Source: Akkermansiaceae bacterium (GTDB lineage Bacteria; Verrucomicrobiota; Verrucomicrobiia; Verrucomicrobiales; Akkermansiaceae). From it: DNA of 64,000 nucleotides. Both the position numbers and the translations under genes were made by a program. The notes under the pieces were generated by a model that worked only from the letters and a program-made list of their open reading frames with translations, searched no databases and had not been told where the DNA came from. Positions 56,269-64,000 of the stretch are shown piece after piece. The stretch spans positions 36,993 through 100,992 of the forward strand of contig JALOTY010000004.1 of the NCBI GenBank assembly GCA_025457665.1. Reading direction: 5' to 3'. Position 1 is the first letter of the stretch. The number at the start of each line of letters is the position of its first letter.

Positions 56269-57081
56269 TCAGGCCGACTCCGCATCCGCCAGCCACAGCC
56301 GCTCGGCCGCCCGGCGCGGGTTGCCATCCTGCGGAATGCACTCGGCTCCCAAGGGCAGCCTGTAGCCGATTTCCCGCACCTTGCGGAACACCTCGCCGAA
56401 ACGGATTTCCCCGGTATTCGGCTCGTGGCGGTCGGGAGAATCGGCAAATTGCACGTATCCGATCCACTCTTTCCCCCGCTCCAAGGCATCGAGCAAGTTG
56501 CCCTCGTATCGCTGCATGTGAAAAAGATCCCAGTTCAACTTCACCCATGGGGAATCGACCGCCTCACAGATGGCGATCCCATCCGTGCTGCCATAGAGGC
56601 AATGATCGGGATGGTTGAACGGATTCATGGGCTCGACGATCGCCGTGCAGCCATGCTCCTCCAGCACCGGCACCGCGGCCCGCAATTTTCGGATCACCGC
56701 CGCATGCATCTCCTCCTTGCTCACCCCCGGAATGTTGTCCCCGGCCACCACGCAAAATCGATCGCAGCCCGGCAAAAGCCGCGTGGCCTCACACGCAGCG
56801 CGGATCTCGGCCACGAAATCCGCCACCGGAAAATCCGGATGATTGATCTCCTTGCCAAATCCCCAGGCCGTGAATTGTGTCGCCGTCATCCCCAACTCCC
56901 GCAGCAAGGCCCCACCGGCCGCCAAATCCTTGTCACGCCAGGTCCATAGCTCGATCGCCGGAAACCCCAGAGCCGCCGCCTGCCGGATCCTCTCGATGAA
57001 ATCCCCCTCAAACCACATCTCAATGTTCACCGCGATCGGGGTGTGGGGCGTCTTTCCAGGAAACTCAGGCGCAGTCGTCAT
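56269..57081 (-). CDS. Hydroxypyruvate-isomerase-like TIM-barrel protein
   Basis: This 270-residue protein fits the Hyi/xylose-isomerase-like TIM barrel: AVNIEMWFEGDFIERIRQA, GFPAIELWTWRDKDL, GCTAIVEPMNPFNHPDHCLY (metal Glu), VKLNWDLFHMQRYEGN (metal Asp/His), QFADSPDRHEP and LGAECIPQDGN (metal Glu). The metal-binding residues are all present. The family includes hydroxypyruvate isomerases and sugar epimerases, so the exact substrate is uncertain. It is convergent with msrB. Confidence 0.85.
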   Translation of the reverse strand: MTTAPEFPGKTPHTPIAVNIEMWFEGDFIERIRQAAALGFPAIELWTWRDKDLAAGGALLRELGMTATQFTAWGFGKEINHPDFPVADFVAEIRAACEATRLLPGCDRFCVVAGDNIPGVSKEEMHAAVIRKLRAAVPVLEEHGCTAIVEPMNPFNHPDHCLYGSTDGIAICEAVDSPWVKLNWDLFHMQRYEGNLLDALERGKEWIGYVQFADSPDRHEPNTGEIRFGEVFRKVREIGYRLPLGAECIPQDGNPRRAAERLWLADAESA

Positions 57082-57159
57082 GCCCGGACGCTAAATCGCC
57101 CGCCTCGACCGATGCACGCCAGAACCGGTCGGCCCCATCGATTTCCCCTCCCCCGGAAA

Positions 57160-57200
57160 AGCGAAAACCGTGCGACCCCCCCCGGAGTCGCACGGTCTTT
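57160..57200 (-). terminator. Terminator of the small minus-strand gene
   Basis: A perfect 10-bp stem ACCGTGCGAC / GTCGCACGGT (57167-57176, 57187-57196) surrounds a 10-nt GC-rich loop. On the minus strand it runs into TTTTCGCTTTT. It lies 36 bp after the small ORF at 57232-57612 and before the hyi-like start. Confidence 0.65.
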
Positions 57201-57231
57201 CATGCGTAGCTGGTCCCTTGCCGGGCCGCCC

Positions 57232-57612
57232 TTAGGCAGCCTCTCTGATGCTTCGGCCCCCCGACCTCGGCATCCATGAACACTTCGGCATGATGTCCAG
57301 CTTGGAAAATCTGGAAGCGGACCGGGTATCGACCCCCCGGACGAATCCGGTCGCGCTTTCCGTGTCGGCGCCGATCGCTTTCGCGTTCGAAGCGGAAGTG
57401 ATTCGCAGGCCCCCCGACCCTTGATTTCCATTCCCTTGCCCCGCCAGGCTTTGACCCCCGGCAAGCACCTTGTTTTTGAATCCGTGGATCATTTCGTCCG
57501 CGGCCTTCTCAGAGCGAACCGCCATCGCACCTTCCCGGCCTGTCAGGTGCAATCCCCCCGGATTGCAACCCGAGCTCATCGGGATCGTGTTGGAAGTCGT
57601 GTCGCTCATCAT
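57232..57612 (-). CDS. Small protein, unknown (Ser/Gly/Asn-rich)
   Basis: A 126-residue ORF, probably starting at the second of two ATGs (MSDTTSNTIPMSSG). An AAGGA ribosome binding site lies 3-8 nt before the start and a well-formed terminator follows the stop, so I think it is real. The protein is rich in Ser, Gly, Thr and Asn, has two cysteines (SGCNPGG, MPKCSW) and no transmembrane helix. I do not recognise a family. A 13-bp palindrome (CCGGACTGTCCGG at 57669-57681) upstream may be an operator. Confidence 0.45.
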   Translation of the reverse strand: MMSDTTSNTIPMSSGCNPGGLHLTGREGAMAVRSEKAADEMIHGFKNKVLAGGQSLAGQGNGNQGSGGLRITSASNAKAIGADTESATGFVRGVDTRSASRFSKLDIMPKCSWMPRSGGRSIREAA

Positions 57613-58012
57613 TTCCTTCTATCGGAGCGCAAAACTTCGATTTCCAAATTTCTTTGAATTTTTTCTCACCGGACTGTCCGGATCGACTTTCAGTCAGCGA
57701 TTGCTGAAACCACGGGATACCGAAGGAAAAATTTTAGAGCCCCAGTTACCCCCCGAGAAAACAACACAACCCGTTTATAACCAGAAACAAACACAAGAAC
57801 AACCAAACCCTCGATGCTCGAAACAATCCGCTCTGGGACGAGCTCAGCGAACTCCCGCGAGATTCTCGGCAGAGTGCCGATTCGACGAAAAAGCCCGAAA
57901 GAAAAGTCCCCTTTCCTCCCAGGCTCTCTGAAATTTCGTGGATTTCGTTTCCTTCGTGAGTCCCAAAGCGTTTTCCAGACTTCCCGCCCCTCCCCTGGCC
58001 CATCGGCATCCC
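57613..58012. other. 400-bp gap with no convincing gene
   Basis: This is AT-richer than its surroundings and contains A/C-rich low-complexity sequence (57750-57815), a 13-bp palindrome near 57675 and a short degenerate TTCGTG-type repeat at 57934-57960. ORFs on both strands have no good start or recognisable product. It may contain the promoter of the small gene at 57232-57612 and the 3' end region of the gene at 58013. Confidence 0.5.
57934..57960. repeat. Degenerate TTTCGTGG-type short repeat
   Basis: Three tandem variants of about 9 bp (TTTCGTGGA, TTTCGTTTCC, TTCGTGAG) resemble the interspersed TTTCGTGTATTTCGTGG-like sequences that I recall from intergenic DNA of many environmental bacteria. 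Only this one copy is visible here. Confidence 0.35.
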
Positions 58013-59584
58013 TCAAGCGTCTTCCGCCAGCGAGGTGATGCGGTTGCGGCGCAGGAGCCGGCGACCCCAGATTCTCTCGGGACCACGAAGCTTTTTCACC
58101 TCACCGGGCGTCATCCGGGTGATCAGACGGATCGTCTTCGCCGGGCTCGGATGCTTGGCCGCACGAACCCTCACGGTCTTCGGCTTGCGCTTCTTCTTTT
58201 TCTTTTTGCTCCGTGGCTCGGCAGCCGGAGCCGTCACCGCCCCCGCCTTCTTCTTCGGCAGGACCAGGCTCCCATCCTCAAACAGCAGCACATGCCCCTG
58301 GCTCAGCAGCCAGAAAAGATCCAGCAGCCATTCCTTCGAAGGCTCCGCCTCCCCTTCCGGCAGCACCGCAGGCCACAGACCTTCCAGCTTCGCCTCAGGA
58401 TTGGCATCCAACCAGCGGACGATCGCCGCAGGACGATCGGAAAGTTCATCGAAGCCATCCAAGGGATGCGGCCGCGCCGGACCGCAGAACAGTTTGCCCT
58501 GACGCTTGAAAATCGCCAGATGCTCCGCCTCCAACATCCGACAAAGCGGCGGAATCAACATCGCCGGATGCCTCCGGACATGACCACCAGCGATGCGGAT
58601 CGATGCCATCACGCTTTCAGACAGCGCCGCCGGATCGATGTTCCCCGGCAGATTCAGCACACGGCATTCCTCAAAATACTCGCCAAAGCGGTTCTGCACG
58701 AAGTCCCGCTCGACCATGCCCCGATCCGTCATCCACGACTCATCATCTCCCCCCACCGCACGCCAACGGACTTGCTTGCGCATCGTGTCCAGCCAGGCAT
58801 TCACCGCCTCCTCACCCCGCTCGGTGCGGACCTTGGAAACGAAACGGTCAAAGGGCAGATTCGCGAATTTTTCCCGATGCAGCCGCCGCAGATTCGCCTG
58901 ATAGGAATGGAAATTCGGCGGCCCAAGCCACTCGCCCGACATCCCGCATCGCGCCACCACCTGGAAATTTCCCGAAGGCGGATCGCACTCCACTTCCTGG
59001 GTCTCATAGGCCATGGCAAAAAGCGGCGATGCCATGAAATGCGCCACCGCCTCGTCCTTCGTCACAAAGGCGGAGGCGTCGCGCCGACCGCAGAAAAGCG
59101 CCGGTTTGCCACCATCCAGCTCCAGTTCCAGCACGCACCGTTCACGCGATCCCAGGAACAACTGCGCCACATCAAACATCGAGTAAACCCGCGCCCGGTG
59201 CTGGATCTCCTTCACCAGAAGATGCACCCCTTCCTGCGAGGGTTTGATGGCAACTTTCAGACCGGCCAGGGGATCCGGCATCTCACGGCGGAAAGCGTCG
59301 CGTGAATCACGTCCACCCTTTTCCTCCCGGGGCGCGCGTCCACCGCCCCCACGGAAATCCCTGCGTCCACCTTCTCGGCGATCTCCTCCTTCACGACGTC
59401 CGCCACCATCTCCTTCACGACGTCCGCGCCCACCTCCACCTTCACGCCCACCGCCTCGGCGGGGGCGCTCGTCCTCAGTACGGAAGTCATCGTACTTCTT
59501 GGCAGGACCACTGTCACGGGCCCACGAAGGACCCAGGTCGAGGGCCGACAGAAGTTTCTCACGCTCGTTGGATGCGTCGCTCAC
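58013..59584 (-). CDS. RGG-rich protein with basic C-terminus, unknown function
   Basis: The 523-residue protein has three parts. Residues about 30-105 are an RGG/RREGG/DRREGG low-complexity region, then a folded middle (about 115-430) with AGLKVAIKPSQEGVHLLVKE, HRARVYSMFDVAQLFLGS, GNFQVVARCGMSGEWLG and HSYQANLRRLHREKFANLP, then a Lys/Arg-rich tail with SKKKKKKRKPKTVRVRAAK, ending RLLRRNRITSLAEDA. I do not recognise the middle domain. RGG regions and lysine tails are RNA-binding and condensate-type features, so an RNA-associated role is plausible but inferred. It is not obviously in an operon. Confidence 0.82.
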   Translation of the reverse strand: MSDASNEREKLLSALDLGPSWARDSGPAKKYDDFRTEDERPRRGGGREGGGGRGRREGDGGGRREGGDRREGGRRDFRGGGGRAPREEKGGRDSRDAFRREMPDPLAGLKVAIKPSQEGVHLLVKEIQHRARVYSMFDVAQLFLGSRERCVLELELDGGKPALFCGRRDASAFVTKDEAVAHFMASPLFAMAYETQEVECDPPSGNFQVVARCGMSGEWLGPPNFHSYQANLRRLHREKFANLPFDRFVSKVRTERGEEAVNAWLDTMRKQVRWRAVGGDDESWMTDRGMVERDFVQNRFGEYFEECRVLNLPGNIDPAALSESVMASIRIAGGHVRRHPAMLIPPLCRMLEAEHLAIFKRQGKLFCGPARPHPLDGFDELSDRPAAIVRWLDANPEAKLEGLWPAVLPEGEAEPSKEWLLDLFWLLSQGHVLLFEDGSLVLPKKKAGAVTAPAAEPRSKKKKKKRKPKTVRVRAAKHPSPAKTIRLITRMTPGEVKKLRGPERIWGRRLLRRNRITSLAEDA

Positions 59585-59635
59585 GGCGCGGATAGTAACG
59601 GGCTTCGCGTGAATGACAAACTCCTCGTTGCACGA

Positions 59636-60913
59636 TTATTTGGCATCGCCCGCCCCCAAAAGATCCAGCAAGCGCTGCGTGGCCCCCTCATGCCGACTCA
59701 GAACCCCTCGTGCCGCCGTCACCATGCGGGCCATGGCCGCATCGTCCGCCAGCAGAAGGGTGAGAGCCGCTTGCAACTCTCCCGCAGCCACCCGCCGTGC
59801 CCCGCCTGCGGCCACCAGCGAGGTCGCAAGAGGCTCGAAATTCTCCATGTGCGGGCCGAACACCACAGCCTTTCCCGCCATCACGGCTTCCGCCGGATTC
59901 TGACCGCCGGTCCCCAAAAAGCTTTTTCCCACGATCACCAGGTCCACCTGTTCGATCCAGTCCTTCAACTCCCCCGTGCTGTCCACCACCAGCACCGCCC
60001 CGCCGGGCACCGCCTCGTATCGGCTCCGCAAAACCACCTTCTTCCCGTCCTGCTCCAACTCGGCAGCGATCTCATGACGCCGCTCCGCATGCCGCGGCAC
60101 CACCACCGCAAAGGCCCCCGCCGCATGGATCGCATCCACCAGCAATTTCTCCTCCCCCGCATGCGTGCTCGCCGCCATCACCACTCTCCGCCCGCGCCCC
60201 AACTCATCCACCATTTTTCTGAACTCCTCCCTCTGCTGCCCTCTAACCGCGCCCGATGGATCGAACTTCATGCTCCCCGCCACGGTGATTTTCCCCGTTG
60301 CCACGCCCAGATGCTCCCAGATCTCCGCATCCTCCGGCTCCTGCACCGCCACCCGATCGAGATGCCGGAAAAACGGCCTCACCAAAAACGCCAGGCGCGA
60401 GTAGCGCCGCTTCGATCGCGGCGACATCCGCGCATTCACCAAGCGCACCGGCAGCCCCCGCCGCTCACACTCCAAAAGCAAGTGCGGCCACATTTCCCCT
60501 TCCACCAGCACCACCTGCGCAGGCTCGAATCGATCCAGATACCTCCTCACCGCCCAGCGGAAATCCACCGGCTGATAGACCAGCCTCACTCCCTCCGGCA
60601 CTTGGCCTTCCAGCATCCGCTTGGCCGATGCCGTCGCCACCGCCAGGACAAATCGCGCCCCGCCATCCCTCTCCCGCCACGCCCGGATCAGCTTCAGCGC
60701 CAGCAAAGCTTCACCCACACTCACCGCATGCACATGCACCGCCCCGCAGGGTTCGAACTCCGCATCGCCACGGTAAACCGCGAACCTCTCCCACAAGTCC
60801 ACTCCCCAGCCACCACGCCGCACCATCCTCACCCACCACGCAGGAAACGCCACCAGCACATACACCGGCAGCAGCACCCGATAAATCCACAGCGGCCACG
60901 GCAAACCCCTCAT
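59636..60913 (-). CDS. waaA: 3-deoxy-D-manno-octulosonic acid (Kdo) transferase
   Basis: This 425-residue protein has an N-terminal transmembrane segment (WPLWIYRVLLPVYVLVAFPAW) and a GT-B Kdo transferase. HVHAVSVGEALLALKLI, LVEGEMWPHLLLECERRG, VNARMSPRSKRRY and FLGTGGQNPAEAVMAGKAV are family motifs. It transfers Kdo to lipid A precursors. The start MRGLPWPLW overlaps the rsmD stop as ATGA, and matches the usual 425-residue length. A frame extending to 61219 overlaps rsmD and was rejected. Confidence 0.94.
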   Translation of the reverse strand: MRGLPWPLWIYRVLLPVYVLVAFPAWWVRMVRRGGWGVDLWERFAVYRGDAEFEPCGAVHVHAVSVGEALLALKLIRAWRERDGGARFVLAVATASAKRMLEGQVPEGVRLVYQPVDFRWAVRRYLDRFEPAQVVLVEGEMWPHLLLECERRGLPVRLVNARMSPRSKRRYSRLAFLVRPFFRHLDRVAVQEPEDAEIWEHLGVATGKITVAGSMKFDPSGAVRGQQREEFRKMVDELGRGRRVVMAASTHAGEEKLLVDAIHAAGAFAVVVPRHAERRHEIAAELEQDGKKVVLRSRYEAVPGGAVLVVDSTGELKDWIEQVDLVIVGKSFLGTGGQNPAEAVMAGKAVVFGPHMENFEPLATSLVAAGGARRVAAGELQAALTLLLADDAAMARMVTAARGVLSRHEGATQRLLDLLGAGDAK

Positions 60914-61473
60914 GCCGCCACCTCCCCCGCCGCCGCATAAAGCAAAATCGCACTCCCCCCGTAGTCCCGCCGGTCCACACATTCCAGATCCACCGCCGTC
61001 AATGTCGGCCAGTCCGATGACTGCTCGATCACCCAGAAACCACCACTTGTTAGGATCGATCCCGCCCTGCCACTTTCTAACAACTCGCGGACATGATCCC
61101 GATCTGCCTTCGACTTCGCATACGGCGGATCGGCGAAAACCAGATCGTAGCGGCCGCTCGCACGCTTCATCCACGCATGCACATCCTGCTGGCTCACCGC
61201 GCCTCCTTGCAGTCGGCACTTTTCCAGATTCTCACGGATCACTCCCGCAGCCGCCCGGTTCATTTCCACAAACTCACAGCTCGCCGCCCCACGGCTCAGG
61301 GCTTCCAAACCCATCGCTCCCGATCCCGCGAAAAGATCCGCCACCTTCGCCCCCTCCACCCTCACCCCCAACCGCGAAAACACAGCCTGACGGACAAAAT
61401 CCGTCGTCGGCCTCGTCACGCCGCGCGGCACACGGATCGCCATGCGCCCCGCCGATCCTGCAATGATCCTCAC
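60910..61473 (-). CDS. rsmD: 16S rRNA (guanine(966)-N(2))-methyltransferase RsmD
   Basis: This 187-residue SAM-dependent methyltransferase starts VRIIAGSAGRMAIRVPRG. FVRQAVFSRLGVRVEGAKVADLFAGSGAMGLEALSRGA holds motif I, and DLVFADPPYAKSK is the DPPY catalytic motif. Length is as expected. GTG at 61473 is the best match to the family start; an ATG 14 codons upstream (61515) is possible. It is translationally coupled to waaA. Confidence 0.93.
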   Translation of the reverse strand: MRIIAGSAGRMAIRVPRGVTRPTTDFVRQAVFSRLGVRVEGAKVADLFAGSGAMGLEALSRGAASCEFVEMNRAAAGVIRENLEKCRLQGGAVSQQDVHAWMKRASGRYDLVFADPPYAKSKADRDHVRELLESGRAGSILTSGGFWVIEQSSDWPTLTAVDLECVDRRDYGGSAILLYAAAGEVAA

Positions 61474-61538
61474 CCCCGCCCTATGGCAAAGCCCCGCCCC
61501 GCTGGCAAGCCCCACGGCAAGAGCCCAAGCACCGCACT

Positions 61539-62834
61539 TCAGGACCGCCCGGACAAGCCGGCTTCCGGAACTTCCACTTCATCTTCCGTCCGCTCCGCCG
61601 CACCCTCCGCAATGATCCGCGCTTCTTCCTTCGGTGGCTTCGATTCCGAACCGATCGCCACCGCGATCCACCGGAACTCCTCACTGTTGTCCAAGATGAC
61701 CTTCACCATCATCGTCAGAGGCACCGCCAACAGCGCTCCCACCGGACCCCACAGCCAGCCCCAAAACATCACGGAAATCAGCACCACCAAAGTCGAGAGG
61801 CCGAATCGACGTCCCATCAGCATCGGCTCGAGGAAATTCCCGAGGAAGGTGTTAATGACGAAATAGCCCGATGCGATCACGATCCCTTGCGTCGGGCCGC
61901 TGACCAGCAGCGCCAGCAAGACCGCAGGCACCGCCGCGATGATCGAGCCGACCACCGGGATGAAGTTCAGCGCAAAGGCCACGATCCCCCACAAGGGCCA
62001 GAAATCCAGATTCGCCGCCCAGCACAGCAGCGCCGCCAGCAGGCCTGTCGCCAGACTGATCGCCGTCTTGATCCCAAGATAACGCTGGGTGTCCTTCACC
62101 GCGCTCAGCATCCGCTGGATGTTCGGCCCCTTGGCCTCGCAAACCGCCTCCATCCGCCGACCAAACATCCGGGCCTCCGTCAGCATGAAAACCGTGAGGA
62201 TAATCACCACGAGCGAGGTTCCCAGGAAACTCACCACACTGCCTAACAGACCCGTGCCCAGATTCCACACCTGGGAAAATTGCAGCTCTTGCAGTTGACC
62301 GATGATCACCTCCGCCGCCTGGGAGACACCGGTGTCCTCGGGGCGGACCGACGATTCATCGGTCGCATCCGGAATCTCCGACTCCGGCACTGGCTTTGCC
62401 TTCGGAGCCTTTTCCAATTCCTCGGGACTCAAGGGCCCACCCATGCTGGAGTTCCACCAGTCCCGCATCCGCGCTTCACTGTCGGACACCGTCGCCACCA
62501 CGGACTTCAGCTTCTGGATACTGAGATTCGAATACTCGGTATTCCACTTGGTCTGCAAATCGCCCACGGCGGAAATCACCAGAAACACCAACCCCGTCAG
62601 GAAGGCAAAATCCACCAGCACCGTCAGCATCACCGCGATCGCCCGCGGCACCCGCCGCTGCCTCAGCCACGCCGTGATCGGAAAGCTCACCGTCGCCACA
62701 AAGAAGGCCAAAAGCACCGGCACCAGAAATCCCTGCGCCGCCTTCAAACCCGCCGTCACCACCACCAACGAGGCAAGCAACAACAGCGCCTGCGCCGTGC
62801 GCGGACGTCGTTGGCCAAGGTGGCTCTCGTTCAT
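61539..62834 (-). CDS. AI-2E family permease
   Basis: The 431-residue protein has about eight hydrophobic helices. ALLLLASLVVVTAGLKAAQG and FLVPVLLAFFVATVSFPIT are near the N-terminus, FLVISAVGDLQTKWNTEY begins a soluble loop with an acidic insert, and the C-terminal half has FLGTSLVVIILTVFML, FWPLWGIVAFALNFIPVVGS and PTQGIVIASGYFVINTFLGNFLEPMLMG. The last is the AI-2E signature. Members include PerM and TqsA; transport function in most is unproven. Its charged C-terminus (EEARIIAEGAAERTEDEVEV) is cytoplasmic. Confidence 0.88.
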   Translation of the reverse strand: MNESHLGQRRPRTAQALLLLASLVVVTAGLKAAQGFLVPVLLAFFVATVSFPITAWLRQRRVPRAIAVMLTVLVDFAFLTGLVFLVISAVGDLQTKWNTEYSNLSIQKLKSVVATVSDSEARMRDWWNSSMGGPLSPEELEKAPKAKPVPESEIPDATDESSVRPEDTGVSQAAEVIIGQLQELQFSQVWNLGTGLLGSVVSFLGTSLVVIILTVFMLTEARMFGRRMEAVCEAKGPNIQRMLSAVKDTQRYLGIKTAISLATGLLAALLCWAANLDFWPLWGIVAFALNFIPVVGSIIAAVPAVLLALLVSGPTQGIVIASGYFVINTFLGNFLEPMLMGRRFGLSTLVVLISVMFWGWLWGPVGALLAVPLTMMVKVILDNSEEFRWIAVAIGSESKPPKEEARIIAEGAAERTEDEVEVPEAGLSGRS

Positions 62835-62909
62835 TGCTGGGCCGACCCTAAACCGCAGGAAATCGGATTACCAAAGAATTCCCTACAAAATCACGGAAGG
62901 CAAACGACC

Positions 62910-63929
62910 TCAAATCACCGCCAAAAACGGCCGATCCCGCCACGCCGGCGTGTATCCCAATCTCACCACCACCCGCTCACGCTCCGGCCAGATCCACACC
63001 CGCTGACCCGCCGATCCAATCAAAGCCACCATCGATGACGGCTGCGTCCTCGACATCGTCGCCCCCGACCAAAAACCCGCTCCCTGCGGAGGATCCAGCG
63101 ATTCCTCGACCTCGATCTCCCGCCCGCCACGATTTCTCCACAGCCCCCCGCCAAACATCGGATTGGCCGATGAAGTCCTCGCCATCGCCGCGAAATCCGC
63201 CGCCTTGAATCCCGCCGCATCGCGCCCGTTCAACAATTCAGAGAGAGTCCGGCCCAGCCTCCCCAGACCCGTCACGGTCGCCTCCGCCCCCGTGGAAAGA
63301 TACCTCCGCCCCAGGCCATCCGCCTTCCAGTTTCCCCGCGTCAGCCCCACCGGACGGATCACCGCGGCATCGATGAATCCCTCCAAATCCGTCCCCCTCG
63401 CCCCACATTTCCTCCTCAACACTTCCCCCAAGACCTCCCAGCACGCCGGACCATAGCGGAAAGCCGTCCCCGGCTCATCGCGCAGCGGCAAGGCCACCGC
63501 CGCCGCCCCCTTGTCCCGCGGCTTGGCCCGATACAGCGCTGCCACTCCCTCATCCAGTCCCGCCGTCATCTGCAAGAGCATCAGCACCGTGATCCGCTCC
63601 TTGCCCGGATCCCCACGCCACTCGGAAATCGTTTCGGAAACCTTCTCGCCCGCCCCCAGCCAGCCCTCCCCCGCCGCCTTCACACAGGCCAGCATCGCCA
63701 GGGATTTCGTGATGCTCATCACCGGACCACTCTCATGCGTCCGCCACGATGCCTCCAAACTCCCCCCCTCCCACGCCGCCCAGCCCTTGCAACCCGACTT
63801 CCGCATCATTTCATCCGCCAGTTCCAACGTGCGGCCATTCCATGTGCCACCGCCCCCTCCTCCGGAAAAAGGCACACAGCCACCGATCCATCCTGCCCCC
63901 GCACCCGCCAGCCATGCCCTGCGATTCAT
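62910..63929 (-). CDS. Serine-hydrolase/beta-lactamase-fold lipoprotein
   Basis: This 339-residue protein starts MNRRAWLAGAGAGWIGGC, a lipoprotein signal with a lipobox Cys, after an AAGGA ribosome binding site. The mature part has SITKS (S-x-x-K catalytic motif), ITVLMLLQMTAGLDEGV, FRYGPACWEVLGEVLRRK (Tyr motif), and a C-terminal GFWSGATMSRTQP. This is the class C beta-lactamase/DD-peptidase/esterase fold. Substrate is not deducible. An upstream ATG at 63971 is possible. Confidence 0.82.
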   Translation of the reverse strand: MNRRAWLAGAGAGWIGGCVPFSGGGGGGTWNGRTLELADEMMRKSGCKGWAAWEGGSLEASWRTHESGPVMSITKSLAMLACVKAAGEGWLGAGEKVSETISEWRGDPGKERITVLMLLQMTAGLDEGVAALYRAKPRDKGAAAVALPLRDEPGTAFRYGPACWEVLGEVLRRKCGARGTDLEGFIDAAVIRPVGLTRGNWKADGLGRRYLSTGAEATVTGLGRLGRTLSELLNGRDAAGFKAADFAAMARTSSANPMFGGGLWRNRGGREIEVEESLDPPQGAGFWSGATMSRTQPSSMVALIGSAGQRVWIWPERERVVVRLGYTPAWRDRPFLAVI

Positions 63930-64000
63930 GCCCGATCCTTCCCCCATCCACCCCTCCTCATCAAGACCCAAGCCCGCTTCCCCGGGAATTCGGATTGAAC

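Noticed and set aside
57690..58016. 108-codon minus-strand ORF in the gap
   Set aside because: It has no good ribosome binding site and is composed partly of the degenerate TTCGTG repeat; I see no family.
59387..59428. 24-bp direct repeat (TCCTTCACGACGTCCGC twice)
   Set aside because: It encodes the RGG/RREGD repeats of the protein at 58013-59584, not a separate element; also too few copies for CRISPR.
60914..61219. N-terminal extension of waaA
   Set aside because: It is antisense-free but overlaps rsmD in another frame and has Gly/Arg-rich non-family sequence; the ATGA start at 60913 fits the 425-residue family length.

Overview
The window is a high-GC, gene-dense piece of bacterial chromosome. 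I see no rRNA, insertion sequence, prophage or CRISPR array. The gene content points to a Gram-negative heterotroph with LPS and a periplasm: Kdo transferase, apolipoprotein N-acyltransferase, TatA and several lipoprotein signals. The likely phylum is Verrucomicrobiota. This is inferred from the secreted ELWxxDGT-repeat protein, the eukaryote-like glycogen branching enzyme, a 2-oxoglutarate dehydrogenase E2 with two lipoyl domains, and gene style. I could not test it by search.

Layout. 1-6.2 kb: the N-terminal part of a SWIM-domain (probably SNF2-type) protein runs off the left edge, followed by a lone ParA, then a glycolytic block (gpmI, tRNA-Lys(CTT), tpiA, pgk). 6.4-13.7 kb: a 1019-residue secreted repeat protein, a CreC-like sensor kinase without a partner regulator, and the helicase HrpB. 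13.8-21.3 kb: a plus-strand envelope and RNA cluster: TatA, a lipoprotein of the endonuclease/exonuclease/phosphatase fold, a beta-CASP metallo-beta-lactamase, an AsmA-like protein, a PpiD/SurA-like chaperone and a TPR protein. 21.4-25.6 kb: a minus-strand chain (phosphohexomutase, lnt, small membrane protein) joined by ATGA overlaps. 25.7-32.7 kb: RluE, S21, a DUF3820-like protein, alanine dehydrogenase, a sulfatase-fold membrane enzyme coupled to an unknown membrane protein, and a diacylglycerol-type glycosyltransferase. 32.8-38.3 kb: hisS, a GxxExxY protein, aspS with a strong terminator, then a hipBA toxin-antitoxin pair with candidate operators. 38.5-44.1 kb: an AddAB-like recombination helicase-nuclease pair. 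44.2-50.3 kb: a LysR regulator divergent from a nitrate-binding-type solute-binding protein, a glycogen branching enzyme and an ABC-2 exporter pair. 50.3-57.1 kb: sucB, sucA, a lone ABC ATPase, a lipoprotein MsrB and a hydroxypyruvate-isomerase-like protein. 57.2-64 kb: a possible small unknown protein, a gene-poor 400-bp gap, an RGG-rich unknown protein, rsmD-waaA, an AI-2E-type permease and a serine-hydrolase lipoprotein.

Most genes are housekeeping: central carbon metabolism, tRNA charging, ribosome modification, envelope biogenesis and recombination. Accessory material is limited to hipBA, the GxxExxY gene and the 57-58 kb stretch. Many same-strand neighbours overlap by 4 bp (ATGA), which suggests translational coupling.

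The most unusual signal is not a gene. The heptamer CTGTTAG, with its variant TTGTTAG, recurs about 28 times by hand count. It holds nearly all internal TTA leucine codons that I found, yet it also occurs out of frame and in reverse, so it may be a DNA- or RNA-level motif.
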